A stretch of DNA of 51,344 nt from Acidobacteria bacterium 13_2_20CM_2_57_6 (lineage in GTDB: Bacteria > Acidobacteriota > Terriglobia > Acidiferrales > UBA7541): the NCBI GenBank assembly GCA_001917435.1, contig MNEA01000140.1:1-51344 (forward strand), read 5' to 3'. This document shows, piece after piece, positions 24,850 to 33,719 of this stretch. The position numbers and the translations under genes were made by a program. The notes beneath the pieces are model-generated. The model was not told where the DNA came from, searched no databases, and saw only the letters and a list, made by a program, of their open reading frames with translations. Position 1 is the stretch's first letter, and the number at the start of each line of letters is the position of its first letter.

Positions 24850-26052
24850 ATGAACCGCGTCTACCTCGATTTCAACGCCACCACGCCGGTCGAGCCGCAA
24901 GTGCTCGACGCCATGCTTCCCTACTTCTCCGCCGAATTTGCCAACGCCGCCTCGATCCACACACCGGGCCAACGCGCCCGCGCCGCGGTCGAGACCGCCC
25001 GCGAACAAGTCGCCGCGCTGATTGGTGCGCGCCCCCAGGAAATTGTCTTCACCAGCGGCGGCACCGAATCCGACAACCACGCCATCTTCGGTGTTGTAGG
25101 ACAGGCATTCTTGACAGTCCCCACTTCAAGAAATGCAATCTCTTCTCCTCACGTCATCACCACCGCCATCGAGCACGAAGCCGTCCTGAATGCTTGCCAA
25201 GCTCTCGAAAAACAGGGCGCTCGCGTAACCTACCTTGCAACGGACGCCAATGGTCAGATTGATCTTGCTGACCTTCGCCGCACGATCCGCCCGAAAACGG
25301 TGCTCACCACCATCATGCACGCCAACAATGAACTTGGCACCGTCCAGCCGCTCGAGGAAATCGGCCGCATCGCCAAGGAAGCTGACATCTACTTCCACAC
25401 CGACGCCGTGCAGTCCGCAGGAAAAATCCCCATCGATGTCAACGCGCTCCAGGTCGATCTGCTCTCCCTCTCTGGCCACAAGTTGTATGCGCCCAAGGGA
25501 ATCGGCGCTCTTTACGTCCGTGGCGGAACGCGTTTGCGTCAGCTTCTCTACGGAGGTCATCACCAGCGTGGATTCCGCCCCGGCACAGAAAACGTCGCTG
25601 GCATCGTGGGGCTCGGCAGGGCCGCGGAAATCGCGCGCAAGTCTCTCGCGGGAGATGCCTGTCGTATCTCCGCGCTCCGCGACAAGTTGCAGCAACGCCT
25701 GCTCCAGCTCGTTCCTCAGTCGCGCGTAAACGCCGGCGCTGCGCCGCGCACACCGAACACGACTAATCTCGTTTTTCCTGGCGTCGAAGGCGAAGCCCTC
25801 CTCATTGCCCTCGACCTGAAGGGTCTCGCCTGCTCCACCGGAGCCGCTTGCTCCTCCGGCGCCGTCGAGCCATCGCACGTGCTTACAGCCATCGGCTTAC
25901 CGCCGGAAGAAGCGCGCGCCAGCCTGCGCTTCAGTCTCGGCCGCCACACCACTGCCGCCGATATTGATTTCGCTTTGAACGTGGTCCCCGCCGCCGTCGC
26001 CCAGCTCCGCGAACTTTCTCCCACCTATCAGAAGGAGGCCGCCAGGATCTAG
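24850..26052 (+). CDS. iscS: Cysteine desulfurase IscS/NifS type
   Basis: A PLP enzyme that takes sulfur from cysteine for Fe-S clusters and tRNA thiolation. The ATG at 24850 (MNRVYLDFNATTPVEP) gives 400 residues; an ATG 12 bases earlier is also possible. Seen: FTSGGTESDNHAIFG, TAIEHEAVLNAC, MHANNELGTVQP, HTDAVQSAGK, the PLP Lys in SLSGHKLYAPKG, HHQRGFRPGTENVAG, and the active-site Cys loop STGAACSSGAVEPSHVL. No iscU, iscA or iscR gene is adjacent. It precedes mnmA by 124 bases on the same strand, so it probably supplies sulfur to MnmA. Confidence 0.95.
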   Translation: MNRVYLDFNATTPVEPQVLDAMLPYFSAEFANAASIHTPGQRARAAVETAREQVAALIGARPQEIVFTSGGTESDNHAIFGVVGQAFLTVPTSRNAISSPHVITTAIEHEAVLNACQALEKQGARVTYLATDANGQIDLADLRRTIRPKTVLTTIMHANNELGTVQPLEEIGRIAKEADIYFHTDAVQSAGKIPIDVNALQVDLLSLSGHKLYAPKGIGALYVRGGTRLRQLLYGGHHQRGFRPGTENVAGIVGLGRAAEIARKSLAGDACRISALRDKLQQRLLQLVPQSRVNAGAAPRTPNTTNLVFPGVEGEALLIALDLKGLACSTGAACSSGAVEPSHVLTAIGLPPEEARASLRFSLGRHTTAADIDFALNVVPAAVAQLRELSPTYQKEAARI

Positions 26053-26068
26053 CCCAAGCCCTTTTTCC

Positions 26069-26122
26069 GTCATTTCGAGCGAAGCGAGACCACTTCCTCT
26101 CTGCGCGTCTTCTGCGCAGAGA
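26069..26122. repeat. Dispersed repeat plus hairpin between iscS and mnmA
   Basis: GTCATTTCGAGCGAAGCGAG begins at 26069, a variant of the same short interspersed family seen at 23639. It is followed by a 9-bp inverted repeat, TCTCTGCGC (26098-26106) and GCGCAGAGA (26114-26122), with a seven-base loop. No T-run follows, so a terminator is unlikely; an RNA-processing or REP-like role is possible. Confidence 0.55.
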
Positions 26123-26176
26123 AAACTCTCTTCACCTCGCTTCCCGATGAGGTACATCAGCTAGAATGTAATTAAC

Positions 26177-27328
26177 ATGAACGCAGCCACCCAATTCGAT
26201 ACTCTCCCCGAGCGCGCCGAAACGCAGCGCCGACTCATCGCCGTCGCTATGTCTGGAGGCGTCGACTCTTCCGCCGTTGCCGCCCTCCTGCAGCAGCAAG
26301 GCCGCGCCGTCGTCGGCCTCACCATGCAATTGTGGAATCAGCGCCGCCTCCCTGAGCTCCAAGGCGATGGCCCCGCGCAGCACCGTTGCTGCTCGCTCGA
26401 CGATGTCTACGACGCCAAGGCCGTGGCGCAGCACCTGAATTTTCCGCATTATGTCGTGAACTTCGAGGAACAGTTCGAGGCTCGCGTGGTTCGTCCGTTT
26501 GTCGATCAATATCTCGCCGGTCGCACGCCCATCGCCTGCACTAATTGCAACACGGACGTAAAATTTGAGCCGCTCCTGTGCATGGCGCGGCAGATTGGCG
26601 CGGAGCGCCTTGCCACCGGCCACTACGCCCGAATTCGCAGGAACGACGCGACCGGCCGCTGGGAATTGCTGCGTGCGCGCGACGACTCCAAAGATCAATC
26701 TTATTTTCTATGGGGCCTTTCGCAGGAACAGCTTTCGCGCAGCGACTTCCCTCTCGGCGAACTCACCAAAGAAGAAGTCCGCGCCTTGGCTCGCGGCGCG
26801 AATTTGCCCGTCGCAGAAAAGCCGGAAAGCATGGAGCTATGCTTCGTGCCCACCGGAAACTATGTGCAATTTATCCACGCGTATTCGCGCGAGCGTGGAA
26901 TCTCTTTGCAGAGCGCGGAGGGAGAAATCATCAATGAAAGCGGCGATGTCATCGGCCATCACGATGGCGTCCATAATTTTACGATCGGCCAGCGCAAGGG
27001 TCTCGGTTTCGCCACCGGCAAGCCGCTTTATGTTCTCTCGATTGATCCGCATAAGAACCGCGTCGTAGTCGGCGAGGACGATGTCCTTCGCAAGACTGTC
27101 TGTAAAGTCGAAGGCGTGAATTGGATTTCCTGCGATCAGCCGCCCGGTCCGCTTCGCGGGTTCGCGAAAATCCGCCACAAGCACGAGCCGGCAGCCGCGA
27201 CCATTGAACCGCTCGACGCCACGACTGCGCGCGTTACCTTTGACGCGCCGCAGCGCGCCATCACTCCCGGCCAGGCCGCCGTTTTCTACGATGGCGATAC
27301 CGTCCTCGGCGGCGGCTGGATCCGCTAA
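26177..27328 (+). CDS. mnmA: tRNA-specific 2-thiouridylase MnmA
   Basis: MnmA makes s2U34 in Lys, Glu and Gln tRNAs. The 383-residue product has the ATP-PPase loop AMSGGVDSSAVAALL (about 24-38). The first catalytic Cys is C124 in TNCNTDVKF and the second C222 in ESMELCFVPTG. LATGHYARI, DDSKDQSYFLWGL and FTIGQRKGLG are also family motifs, and the C-terminal beta-barrel ends GQAAVFYDGDTVLGGGWI. Sulfur arrives from IscS, encoded just upstream, so the pair forms a functional relay. The N-terminal extension of about 20 residues before the P-loop region is slightly long. Confidence 0.96.
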   Translation: MNAATQFDTLPERAETQRRLIAVAMSGGVDSSAVAALLQQQGRAVVGLTMQLWNQRRLPELQGDGPAQHRCCSLDDVYDAKAVAQHLNFPHYVVNFEEQFEARVVRPFVDQYLAGRTPIACTNCNTDVKFEPLLCMARQIGAERLATGHYARIRRNDATGRWELLRARDDSKDQSYFLWGLSQEQLSRSDFPLGELTKEEVRALARGANLPVAEKPESMELCFVPTGNYVQFIHAYSRERGISLQSAEGEIINESGDVIGHHDGVHNFTIGQRKGLGFATGKPLYVLSIDPHKNRVVVGEDDVLRKTVCKVEGVNWISCDQPPGPLRGFAKIRHKHEPAAATIEPLDATTARVTFDAPQRAITPGQAAVFYDGDTVLGGGWIR

Positions 27329-27423
27329 CGCCCTGGAATTGAACTTTGAGTTTTAGATTTTTCTAGTAGCAAGAAAGAACGACGGGAAAAGAAAAAACGT
27401 CGAATTGTCGAGCCGTAACTTCG

Positions 27424-27936
27424 CTAAATGAAAAGTTCTTCTTCCTGCTGTTCGCGCGGGTCGTCGCTGCTGCGCCGACGCCGCCGCGATCGCAGAAGAT
27501 CGAGCCCGACTTTGATTCCTTGCACCAGCGCCGAGGCCTTTTGCACCGGCCGCCAGAAACTGTGACTGAACTTGGAGCCCGCATCCTCCACGGCCTCCAG
27601 CGTGCCGGTCAGGATGCGATCCGCGTGCACTAATTGTCCGCGCAGCCGGTCGGCCGCGTCCGTAAAGACGCGGTCAATTTTCTGCGCCTGCCCGCGCGCC
27701 AAATACACGATGTGCGACGCGTCGTTCACCATGTTGGAGATTTTTGGCTGTGTATCGTCCAGCAAAATTTGCACGCGCGTAAGGATCGGCCCCACGCGCG
27801 ACTGCAAATCCGTAACCAGGCGGTTGGTGTTCTCCGACGTGCGCCTCAACTGGAAGAACAGCAGCGTCAATACCACCACCTGGACCACCAGAGCGATGGC
27901 CGCAATGATGCTGAACACTTCGAGCCAGAATTGCAT
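27424..27936 (-). CDS. DUF948-like membrane-anchored coiled-coil protein
   Basis: A 170-residue protein with one N-terminal membrane helix (IIAAIALVVQVVVLTLLFF) followed by a long amphipathic, coiled-coil stretch (about 30-125). The C-terminal tail is Arg-rich (RSRRRRRSS) and ends in an acidic patch. Single-helix plus long coiled-coil proteins of this shape are often annotated DUF948, sometimes near YtxH proteins, as here. It begins 58 bases downstream of the YtxH-like gene on the same strand. Role unknown; envelope-associated. Confidence 0.75.
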   Translation of the reverse strand: MQFWLEVFSIIAAIALVVQVVVLTLLFFQLRRTSENTNRLVTDLQSRVGPILTRVQILLDDTQPKISNMVNDASHIVYLARGQAQKIDRVFTDAADRLRGQLVHADRILTGTLEAVEDAGSKFSHSFWRPVQKASALVQGIKVGLDLLRSRRRRRSSDDPREQQEEELFI

Positions 27937-27994
27937 AGCTGCCCCGCGCGCCCCACTAAGGGACGGAACCCCATGCTACCGACACACCGAAAAC

Positions 27995-28282
27995 CTAGGA
28001 CTTCGATTGGCGCAGATACGCTTCGCGCCCGGCTTCCACGGCCGCCGCGATCGAATCCTTTTTGGTTACGGCAATTTCCTTGCTGCGCTCAATCAATTCA
28101 TCCGCGCGTTCACGCAATTCGCGGGCTTTCTTCTGGGCGTAATCTTTGCCCTCATCCGCTTTCTTCGAAAGAAAGTCGCGGGTTTCTTCGCCGGATTTCG
28201 GCGCGAACAAAATGCCGACCAGCGCTCCGATCCCCATTCCCACCATGAAATACGTCACCTTCGAACCCACATTGTCCGCCAT
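27995..28282 (-). CDS. YtxH-domain small membrane protein
   Basis: A 95-residue protein. The N-terminal YFMVGMGIGALVGILFAPKSGEE is the YtxH signature: a Gly-rich membrane helix ending in FAPxSGEETR. A charged helical tail of Lys, Glu and Ala follows. YtxH proteins are linked to stress in Bacillus but lack a defined activity. It lies between uvrC and the DUF948-like gene, all on the minus strand. Confidence 0.88.
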   Translation of the reverse strand: MADNVGSKVTYFMVGMGIGALVGILFAPKSGEETRDFLSKKADEGKDYAQKKARELRERADELIERSKEIAVTKKDSIAAAVEAGREAYLRQSKS

Positions 28283-28360
28283 AACAACCTCCAGAGAAAC
28301 CGTAGCATAGCACTAATAGCAGCGCAATGCGTGCTAACCACTATATGCGTTCGAATGCGG

Positions 28361-30193
28361 TTATTGCGCTTTCGAATCTCCTAGGTGGCTGAGAATTTTC
28401 TCGGCGCTTTTTCGCGAAATTACGCCGCTCAGTTTTTCCAGCCCGGCTCTCTGAATATTGGCAACACTGCCGAATTCTTTCAGTAATTTCTGAGCCGTCC
28501 TCAGGCCCACGCCGGGGATTTCGCCCAGTGCTGTTTGCGTCTGGCGCTTGCCGCGGCGCTGGCGGTGAAACGTAATTGCAAAGCGATGAGTTTCATCGCG
28601 AATTTGCTGAATCAGGTGAAGCACGGGAGAATGCCGCTCCAGAACGATTGGTTCGTCCTCCTGGCCGAGCACGTAGAGAATTTCCTCTTTTTTCGCGATG
28701 CTGGCGACCGGCTGATTGATGATTTGCAGCGATTCGAGCGCCTGCGCGGCAGCGTGAAGTTGCCCGATTCCACCGTCAATTAGGATCAATCCGGGCAATT
28801 CCTTTTTTTCTTCCTGCAAGCGGCGATAACGCCGAGTGACGGCTTCGCGCATGCTGGCAAAATCGTCGTTCTGCCGCAGTGGATTCCCGTCGGATCCTTC
28901 GTCGCCACGAATGATGAATTTGCGGTAGTCCGATTTCTTCATGCGGCCTTTTTCCCAAACCACCATGGATGCAACCGTGTCGGTTCCCTGGATATGGGAA
29001 ATGTCGAAGCTTTCGATGCGCTGCGGCTCTTCTGCAAGATTGAGAGCATTCTGCAAGGCCTCGCCGATTGCTTTCGAAGTCGGCTTCAAGACGCGGAAGC
29101 GCTGTTCGAAGGAATGTTTCGCGTTGTTCTCGACGAGATCAAGAAAAGCACGCTTGGTGCCGCGCTGGGGCGTGAAGATTTCCACCTTGTGACCGGCGCG
29201 TTCCGTTAGCGTGGCTTCCAACAGCTCGCGATCTTCAAAATCCGCCGAGACGTGAATCGCCTTGGGCAGGTATTCCGCTTCCAGGTAAAGCTGTTTCAAA
29301 AGAGAAGGCACAAATTCCTGCGGATCAAATTCCTCGAGGTCTTCCCAATAGAATTCGCGGCGATCGACCACACGCCCGCCGCGCAAGTGGAAAAGGTCCG
29401 CAGCGACGAGCGGCGGCTCGGCGTAATACGCGAGAACGTCGGTATCATCCCCCTGCGCAGCGGCGATGCGCTGGCGTTCTTCGATGTCTTCGAGGGTTCG
29501 CAACAAATCGCGGTAAGCAGCTGCCTGTTCGAACAGTTCTTTCTCCGCGGCTGCCGTCATGCGTTCTTCCAGACTCTTGATCAAGTCGTGCCGACGCCCT
29601 TCCAGAAACAGCCGGACGTCGCGCGCAGCTTCGGCGTAACGTTCGTCGGTGGTCAGCCCGGCGACGCAAGGTCCGAGACAGCGCTTGATGTAATACTGCA
29701 GGCAAGGGCGGGGATGGCTGCGCGTCAAATCCACGGTGCAGGAAGGAACGAGAAAACGCTTGTGAACAAAGTGAAGAATGCGGCGCGCCAGGCTCGCGGG
29801 AAAATAGGGACCGAAATAGAGCGAGCCATCTTTCTTGATACGTCGCGTGAAGTACAGGCGAGGATATTTTTCCGCCGCCGTGAATTTGATATAGGGATAG
29901 GTCTTATCGTCGCGAAGCACGACGTTGAATTTCGGGCGATATTGCTTGATGAGGTTGTGTTCGAGCGCCAGCGCTTCGCGCTCGTTGCCCACCAAGATAG
30001 TTTCGAGATCGGCAATCTCCCGCGCCAGCGAACCGGTCTTGGCGTCAATCCAGCGCGATTCCAGAAAATAGGAGCGCACGCGGCTGCGCAGGTTGCGCGC
30101 CTTGCCAACGTAAAGGATTTTCTCCCCGGCATCCTTGAAGAGATAAACGCCCGGGCTTTCGGGAAGCTGCGCGGCTTTTTCGCGGGGTTCCAT
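28361..30193 (-). CDS. uvrC: Excinuclease ABC subunit C
   Basis: UvrC makes both incisions in nucleotide excision repair. The 610-residue product has the GIY-YIG nuclease domain (GVYLFKDAGEKILYVGKARN, about 15-34) for the 3' cut. It has four Cys around CTVDLTRSHPRPCLQYYIKR, matching the reported UvrC Fe-S cluster region, and a UVR motif near 207-245 for UvrB binding. The RNase H-like endonuclease holds ESFDISHIQGTDTVASMVVW and LILIDGGIGQLHAA. Tandem helix-hairpin-helix motifs lie at the C-terminus (GEIPGVGLRTAQKLL). Its product works with UvrA, encoded 5 kb away; uvrB is not seen. Confidence 0.97.
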   Translation of the reverse strand: MEPREKAAQLPESPGVYLFKDAGEKILYVGKARNLRSRVRSYFLESRWIDAKTGSLAREIADLETILVGNEREALALEHNLIKQYRPKFNVVLRDDKTYPYIKFTAAEKYPRLYFTRRIKKDGSLYFGPYFPASLARRILHFVHKRFLVPSCTVDLTRSHPRPCLQYYIKRCLGPCVAGLTTDERYAEAARDVRLFLEGRRHDLIKSLEERMTAAAEKELFEQAAAYRDLLRTLEDIEERQRIAAAQGDDTDVLAYYAEPPLVAADLFHLRGGRVVDRREFYWEDLEEFDPQEFVPSLLKQLYLEAEYLPKAIHVSADFEDRELLEATLTERAGHKVEIFTPQRGTKRAFLDLVENNAKHSFEQRFRVLKPTSKAIGEALQNALNLAEEPQRIESFDISHIQGTDTVASMVVWEKGRMKKSDYRKFIIRGDEGSDGNPLRQNDDFASMREAVTRRYRRLQEEKKELPGLILIDGGIGQLHAAAQALESLQIINQPVASIAKKEEILYVLGQEDEPIVLERHSPVLHLIQQIRDETHRFAITFHRQRRGKRQTQTALGEIPGVGLRTAQKLLKEFGSVANIQRAGLEKLSGVISRKSAEKILSHLGDSKAQ

Positions 30194-30271
30194 GGGGGCT
30201 CAAAACACAACTTTACAATCGCCAGACAACTTCCATCATACTAAACGGAATCGGAGTACAGGGAGACCTCC

Positions 30272-30784
30272 GTGACAGGCATGCTATTCGACAGGACAAT
30301 TCCAGCTTTCGCTGTAACTTTTCTGCTCCTTGCGGTATCGCCGTCTCACGCGCAGGACCCACAACAAGAGTCGTCCTCAAAGCCACAGGACTCCTCCTCT
30401 AAACCAGCAAGCCCACCCGACGACATGAAGCCGAAATCCACGGCCAACCAAAAGAAAGACACCGCCACGAAAAATGCGGCGGACCAGCCAGCTTGGGATC
30501 CGCTGCGCGCGGAAAAGGATCTCGAAGTCGGTCAGTACTACATGAAGAAAGGAGATTTGGACGCGGCCATCGATCGTTTTCAGGATGCCACTGTGGCGAA
30601 ACCCGGTTACGCCGTACCGTTTCGTTTCCTGGGCGAGGCTCAGGAGAAAAAGGGCCTGAGGAAGCAAGCCATCAAATCGTACCAGCGCTATCTGGATTTA
30701 TACCCGCACGCGGAGGACGGCGACAAAGTGCGTAAGAAGCTCGAGAAACTCTACAAGGAAGTCGAAAAGGAGAAGAAGAATTAG
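30272..30784 (+). CDS. Secreted TPR-containing protein
   Basis: A 170-residue exported protein. GTG at 30272 has GGGAG six bases upstream; an ATG nine bases later is the alternative. The signal peptide (AFAVTFLLLAVSPSHAQ) is followed by a Ser/Pro/Lys-rich low-complexity segment. Two TPR-like units then start near residues 85 and 118 (LEVGQYYMKKGDLDAAIDRF, PFRFLGEAQEKKGLRKQAIK). The C-terminus is a highly charged helix ending EKEKKN. Its layout resembles the BamD-like or Sel1/TPR periplasmic scaffolds, but no specific partner can be named. It is divergent from uvrC. Confidence 0.75.
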   Translation: MTGMLFDRTIPAFAVTFLLLAVSPSHAQDPQQESSSKPQDSSSKPASPPDDMKPKSTANQKKDTATKNAADQPAWDPLRAEKDLEVGQYYMKKGDLDAAIDRFQDATVAKPGYAVPFRFLGEAQEKKGLRKQAIKSYQRYLDLYPHAEDGDKVRKKLEKLYKEVEKEKKN

Positions 30785-30989
30785 ACTACGATATGCACTG
30801 ACGCTGCTTGCAGATCGTCTTCGGTTTAAGCCTCGTGCTCTAGTGTCAAATGCCTCCGAATGGACTAGCCTCAAACAGGGGGAGCGATCGAGGGACGCGT
30901 TAAGCTTTCTACCCTCATGCAACACGTTGAGGACGTTCACGCTCGTGGCTTGCGGGTAACGCACGTAACGAGGGACGGAGCAGGCTAAG

Positions 30990-31334
30990 CTACTCCGTTA
31001 TTCTTCCCAATTCGCTGTGGAATCGATGTTTGCTTTCGTCAATCTCGAGCCGATTGTTGAGAACCAGTTTTGCTTCCTCGGCGGCAGCGCGTAATTCGGG
31101 ATGCCTGGCCACGTTGATTGAAGTCAAGACAGCATCGACCAGACGTCATAGGCAGTTTTCCAATTCAGTGATCCGCTTTGCGACCTCCGGCGCCGAGGTC
31201 TGCGCCTTGACGTAGGTGTCGAGCGCGACTTCGCCTTCGATCTTCTCGATGGGCTCGGTAATGGTGGTTTCGCCGTCGTTTAGGGGATGAACGACCTGCG
31301 GGACCACACCGGCAAGTGGATTAGGGTTCGCCAT
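30990..31334 (-). pseudogene. Small hypothetical gene interrupted by in-frame TGA
   Basis: From the ATG at 31334 (MANPNPLAGVVPQVVHPLND) the frame runs 62 codons to a TGA at 31148-31146. The same frame continues for 51 sense codons to a TAG at 30992-30990. The continuation (RLVDAVLTSINVARHPELRA and then AAEEAKLVLNNRLEID) is helical and looks coding, so the undamaged protein would have about 114 residues. The likeliest reading is a nonsense change (CGA or TGG to TGA) in a small helical protein. Selenocysteine insertion is possible in principle because the window holds tRNA-Sec, but I find no good SECIS-like hairpin after the TGA. No family recognised. Confidence 0.5.
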
Positions 31335-31387
31335 GGAAGCATTATAGCTCAGGGAAATGCGAGGCCAGAACGTGCCTTGCAAGCGCG

Positions 31388-32325
31388 TCATTCGGTAGGC
31401 GCTAGCCACCGATCGAGCCAGGCATAGGCGGTCGTGCGCATCATCGGCGAAAACGCGTGCGTTCCGGGCTCAAAGAACGTGGCCAGCCGGTCGGCCGCAC
31501 CAGCAGCCACATAAGCACGACGCGCCGCCGCTACGGTCTCTTCGATTCCATCTTTCGGGAATATGGGGTCGTCACTCCGGGCAGCGACCAGGAACGGCCT
31601 TGGCGCTACCAGTCCCAGTACGGCGCCGTAGTCGCCATTATTGGCGAGCGCGGGCACAAACAGAGCGTAGTTGTGGTTGATTCGGTCGCGCTTGAGGGTG
31701 CGCAGACTGCCGAAGCCGCAACTCGATGCGGCGGCCCGAATCCGTGTGTCGATTGCGGCGGTAAATAGCGTCTCTTGGCCGCCGAGCGAGTGGCCGATCA
31801 TGCCCAGGCGTGAGGCGTCGACCTCAGGCCGAGTCTCAAGGTAATCCAGTGCGCGGCGCGCGTCCCAGACGTACTTGGCCTGCAAGCTTTTGCCTTCGGT
31901 GATACGGTACATCGCTTCATATCGTTCGTAGTCGGCACCCTTGAGCTTGCCCGCGGCGTCCTGCCGCTCGTGGAAGCAGAGCGCGTCGAAAACGATCGTA
32001 ACGTAGCCTCGGCGAGCCAATTCAAGCGCATAGTGCTGGTTGGCGTCCGAACCCAGTCCCGCCGGGCCGTCCTTCCCGACATGGAACTCGCCGCCGTGCT
32101 GGTGGTGACAGAGTATGGCGGGATGGCGTGGCGGTCCGGACTTCGGGAGTAACACGAAGGCAGGTACGCACTCGCCTGGCTCGACCGCATAGGTGACCTT
32201 TGAACGTTCCCGGGTGGCAAGGAATGATGAAGCGGATCTTGCAAAGACACTGCCGTCGCTGCAAGGCCGCTACCGAGAAGCCGCAGGCTCTCTCGTCGCG
32301 TGACGCTCATGGGCTTCGTCCGCAT
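31388..32325 (-). pseudogene. Dienelactone/acetyl-xylan-esterase-type hydrolase with N-terminal frameshift
   Basis: An alpha/beta hydrolase, probably exported. From 31388 to about 32260 the frame encodes the hydrolase body. GGEFHVGKDGPAGLGSDANQ, the nucleophile elbow MIGHSLGGQET, FLVAARSDDPIFPKDG (Asp) and FFEPGTHAFSP (His) give a Ser-Asp-His triad. The N-terminal Tat-like leader MSVTRRESLRLLGSGLAA lies in a different frame from ATG 32325 or 32310, and the body frame is closed upstream by a TAG within that leader. The total length is not a multiple of three, so one indel in 32200-32280 separates them. It may be a real pseudogene or a sequence error. The body without its leader would start only at a GTG at 32155. 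Confidence 0.6.
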
Positions 32326-32450
32326 TCTAATCCACTACAAACTAACTGAAAGGCGAAGACTATGTCTACGTCTGCGACAATAGAGTGTATCTGCAGTCCC
32401 AAGTGACGCTATTCGGAACTGGTTTTACTGCCAAAACGCGGACAGGTGGG

Positions 32451-33170
32451 TCAGCGGGCGAGGCGGTCGAGAATGCCGCGGGCGCGTTCGAATTCCGGGA
32501 AGCGCTTTTCTTCTTCGCGAAACTCGCGGGAATGAGAAACCATGCTGCAACCCGAGCGGCGAGTGGGATGCTTGACGTGCAGCATCTCGTGGAACAAGAC
32601 ATATTCCACGGCGCAAGCGGGAACGCCGGGGCGATCCATGCGGCGATTCAGCAGAATTTGATTCGGACCGGGATCGTAGCAGCCGAATTGCCGCCGCCAG
32701 CTTCGCGCGCTCCAACCAATGCGCGGACGCTGTAGCTGGCCGGCAAAGTATTTTCGATTCAGATCATCGAACATCCGATTCAAATCGAAATGGTCCCCGC
32801 GCGGGTTCGTAGCGGCCAGACGAACGCGGCCGCTGCGCATGCGGTTCATGCGGGAGCGTGTGCGATCGGAGCGCGCATATTCTAAATAAGGTTCAGTAAG
32901 TTCCCTGGAAGGTTTGCGGCGATACACGCGCGCCAAAAGCAGCGCGGCTGCGCCCTCCAGTACGGCCAGCGGCGCCCGGCACAAAAGATCGGAGAAGCGA
33001 ACATAAACGACATCCTCGCGCCGCCGAATCGTCAGCACCAGGCTGGAATAGGGATAGAACTCGACGCCGAAACGCGGCGGCCGCCCTTCGCACCCGATAC
33101 GCGTGAACATACGTTGAAAGAGCGGCGCGCCTCCCGGGACCAGCGAAGTTTTGCGGCGGAGCGTTTTCAT
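32451..33170 (-). CDS. SprT-like zinc metalloprotease
   Basis: A 239-residue protein. The C-terminal half carries the SprT-like zinc motif VLFHEMLHVKHP (H194, E195, H198), with a downstream VSHSREFREEEKRF that probably gives the third ligand (H213). Before it, FDDLNRKYFAGQL followed by IGWSARSWRRQFGCYDP is the usual SprT-like lead-in. The N-terminal 115 residues are Arg-rich and not recognised. No signal peptide is seen, so it should be cytosolic. SprT/Spartan relatives are linked to protein-DNA crosslink repair in eukaryotes; the bacterial role is unproven. It ends the five-gene run that begins with uvrA. Confidence 0.85.
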   Translation of the reverse strand: MKTLRRKTSLVPGGAPLFQRMFTRIGCEGRPPRFGVEFYPYSSLVLTIRRREDVVYVRFSDLLCRAPLAVLEGAAALLLARVYRRKPSRELTEPYLEYARSDRTRSRMNRMRSGRVRLAATNPRGDHFDLNRMFDDLNRKYFAGQLQRPRIGWSARSWRRQFGCYDPGPNQILLNRRMDRPGVPACAVEYVLFHEMLHVKHPTRRSGCSMVSHSREFREEEKRFPEFERARGILDRLAR

Positions 33171-33194
33171 CGTGTTGGCAGGATCCTTCCAGCG

Positions 33195-33719
33195 CTAATT
33201 CTTCCGACGAATGGGCGGAGGCGCCACTTTCTTTTTCGCTTTTTCCGCGTCGTTCATGGCGTCGCGAGTGCCCTCGATGGCGTCGTCGAGATTATCCTTA
33301 TAGAGTTCCTTCTCGGGACCTTCGGCGGATATTTTTCCTAGCACAACCAGAAATTCCTTGGTGCGTGAACTCATCAGGTCGACTCCCTTGCGGATGTTGT
33401 CCTGTTTCTCGAGCCCCAGCTGAATGAGGTCCGCCGCATCATCGACGCAGCCAACGTAAGCATTCAGAAGCGAGTTCAGCATGTCGCCGTGGCGGTTTGA
33501 CGAAGGATGCTCCAATTCGTACTGGAACTTCTTCAAGCGATCCTCGGCGAAAGTAAGAAAGAGCCGGATGCGCTCATTGGTGTTGTTTTCGGCATCGCGA
33601 ATTTTGTCTGCTTCGAGTGCGGTCAGATAGTCCTTCTGCGGGGGCGGCGCTGCGCGCGTGGGGCGCGCGGCGGCCAAAAGGACGGAACTCAGGAAGAGAA
33701 GCCAAACTTTTGATTTCAT
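33195..33719 (-). CDS. Secreted helical hypothetical protein
   Basis: A 174-residue protein with a signal peptide (MKSKVWLLFLSSVLLAAARP, then TRA). The mature part is almost all helical and charged. Segments such as NERIRLFLTFAEDRLKKFQY and EFLVVLGKISAEGPEKELY suggest a four-helix bundle. The C-terminus is rich in Lys, Pro and Arg. It overlaps the preceding gene by ATGA. No family is recognised; probably periplasmic. Confidence 0.78.
   Translation of the reverse strand: MKSKVWLLFLSSVLLAAARPTRAAPPPQKDYLTALEADKIRDAENNTNERIRLFLTFAEDRLKKFQYELEHPSSNRHGDMLNSLLNAYVGCVDDAADLIQLGLEKQDNIRKGVDLMSSRTKEFLVVLGKISAEGPEKELYKDNLDDAIEGTRDAMNDAEKAKKKVAPPPIRRKN

Noticed and set aside
24629..24853. 74-codon frame upstream of iscS
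   Set aside because: It contains the palindrome, has no Shine-Dalgarno sequence or motif, and overlaps the iscS start.
31100..31148. SECIS element after the in-frame TGA
   Set aside because: Only short, weak hairpins (3-4 pairs) can be drawn; no conserved bulge or GU apical loop is evident.
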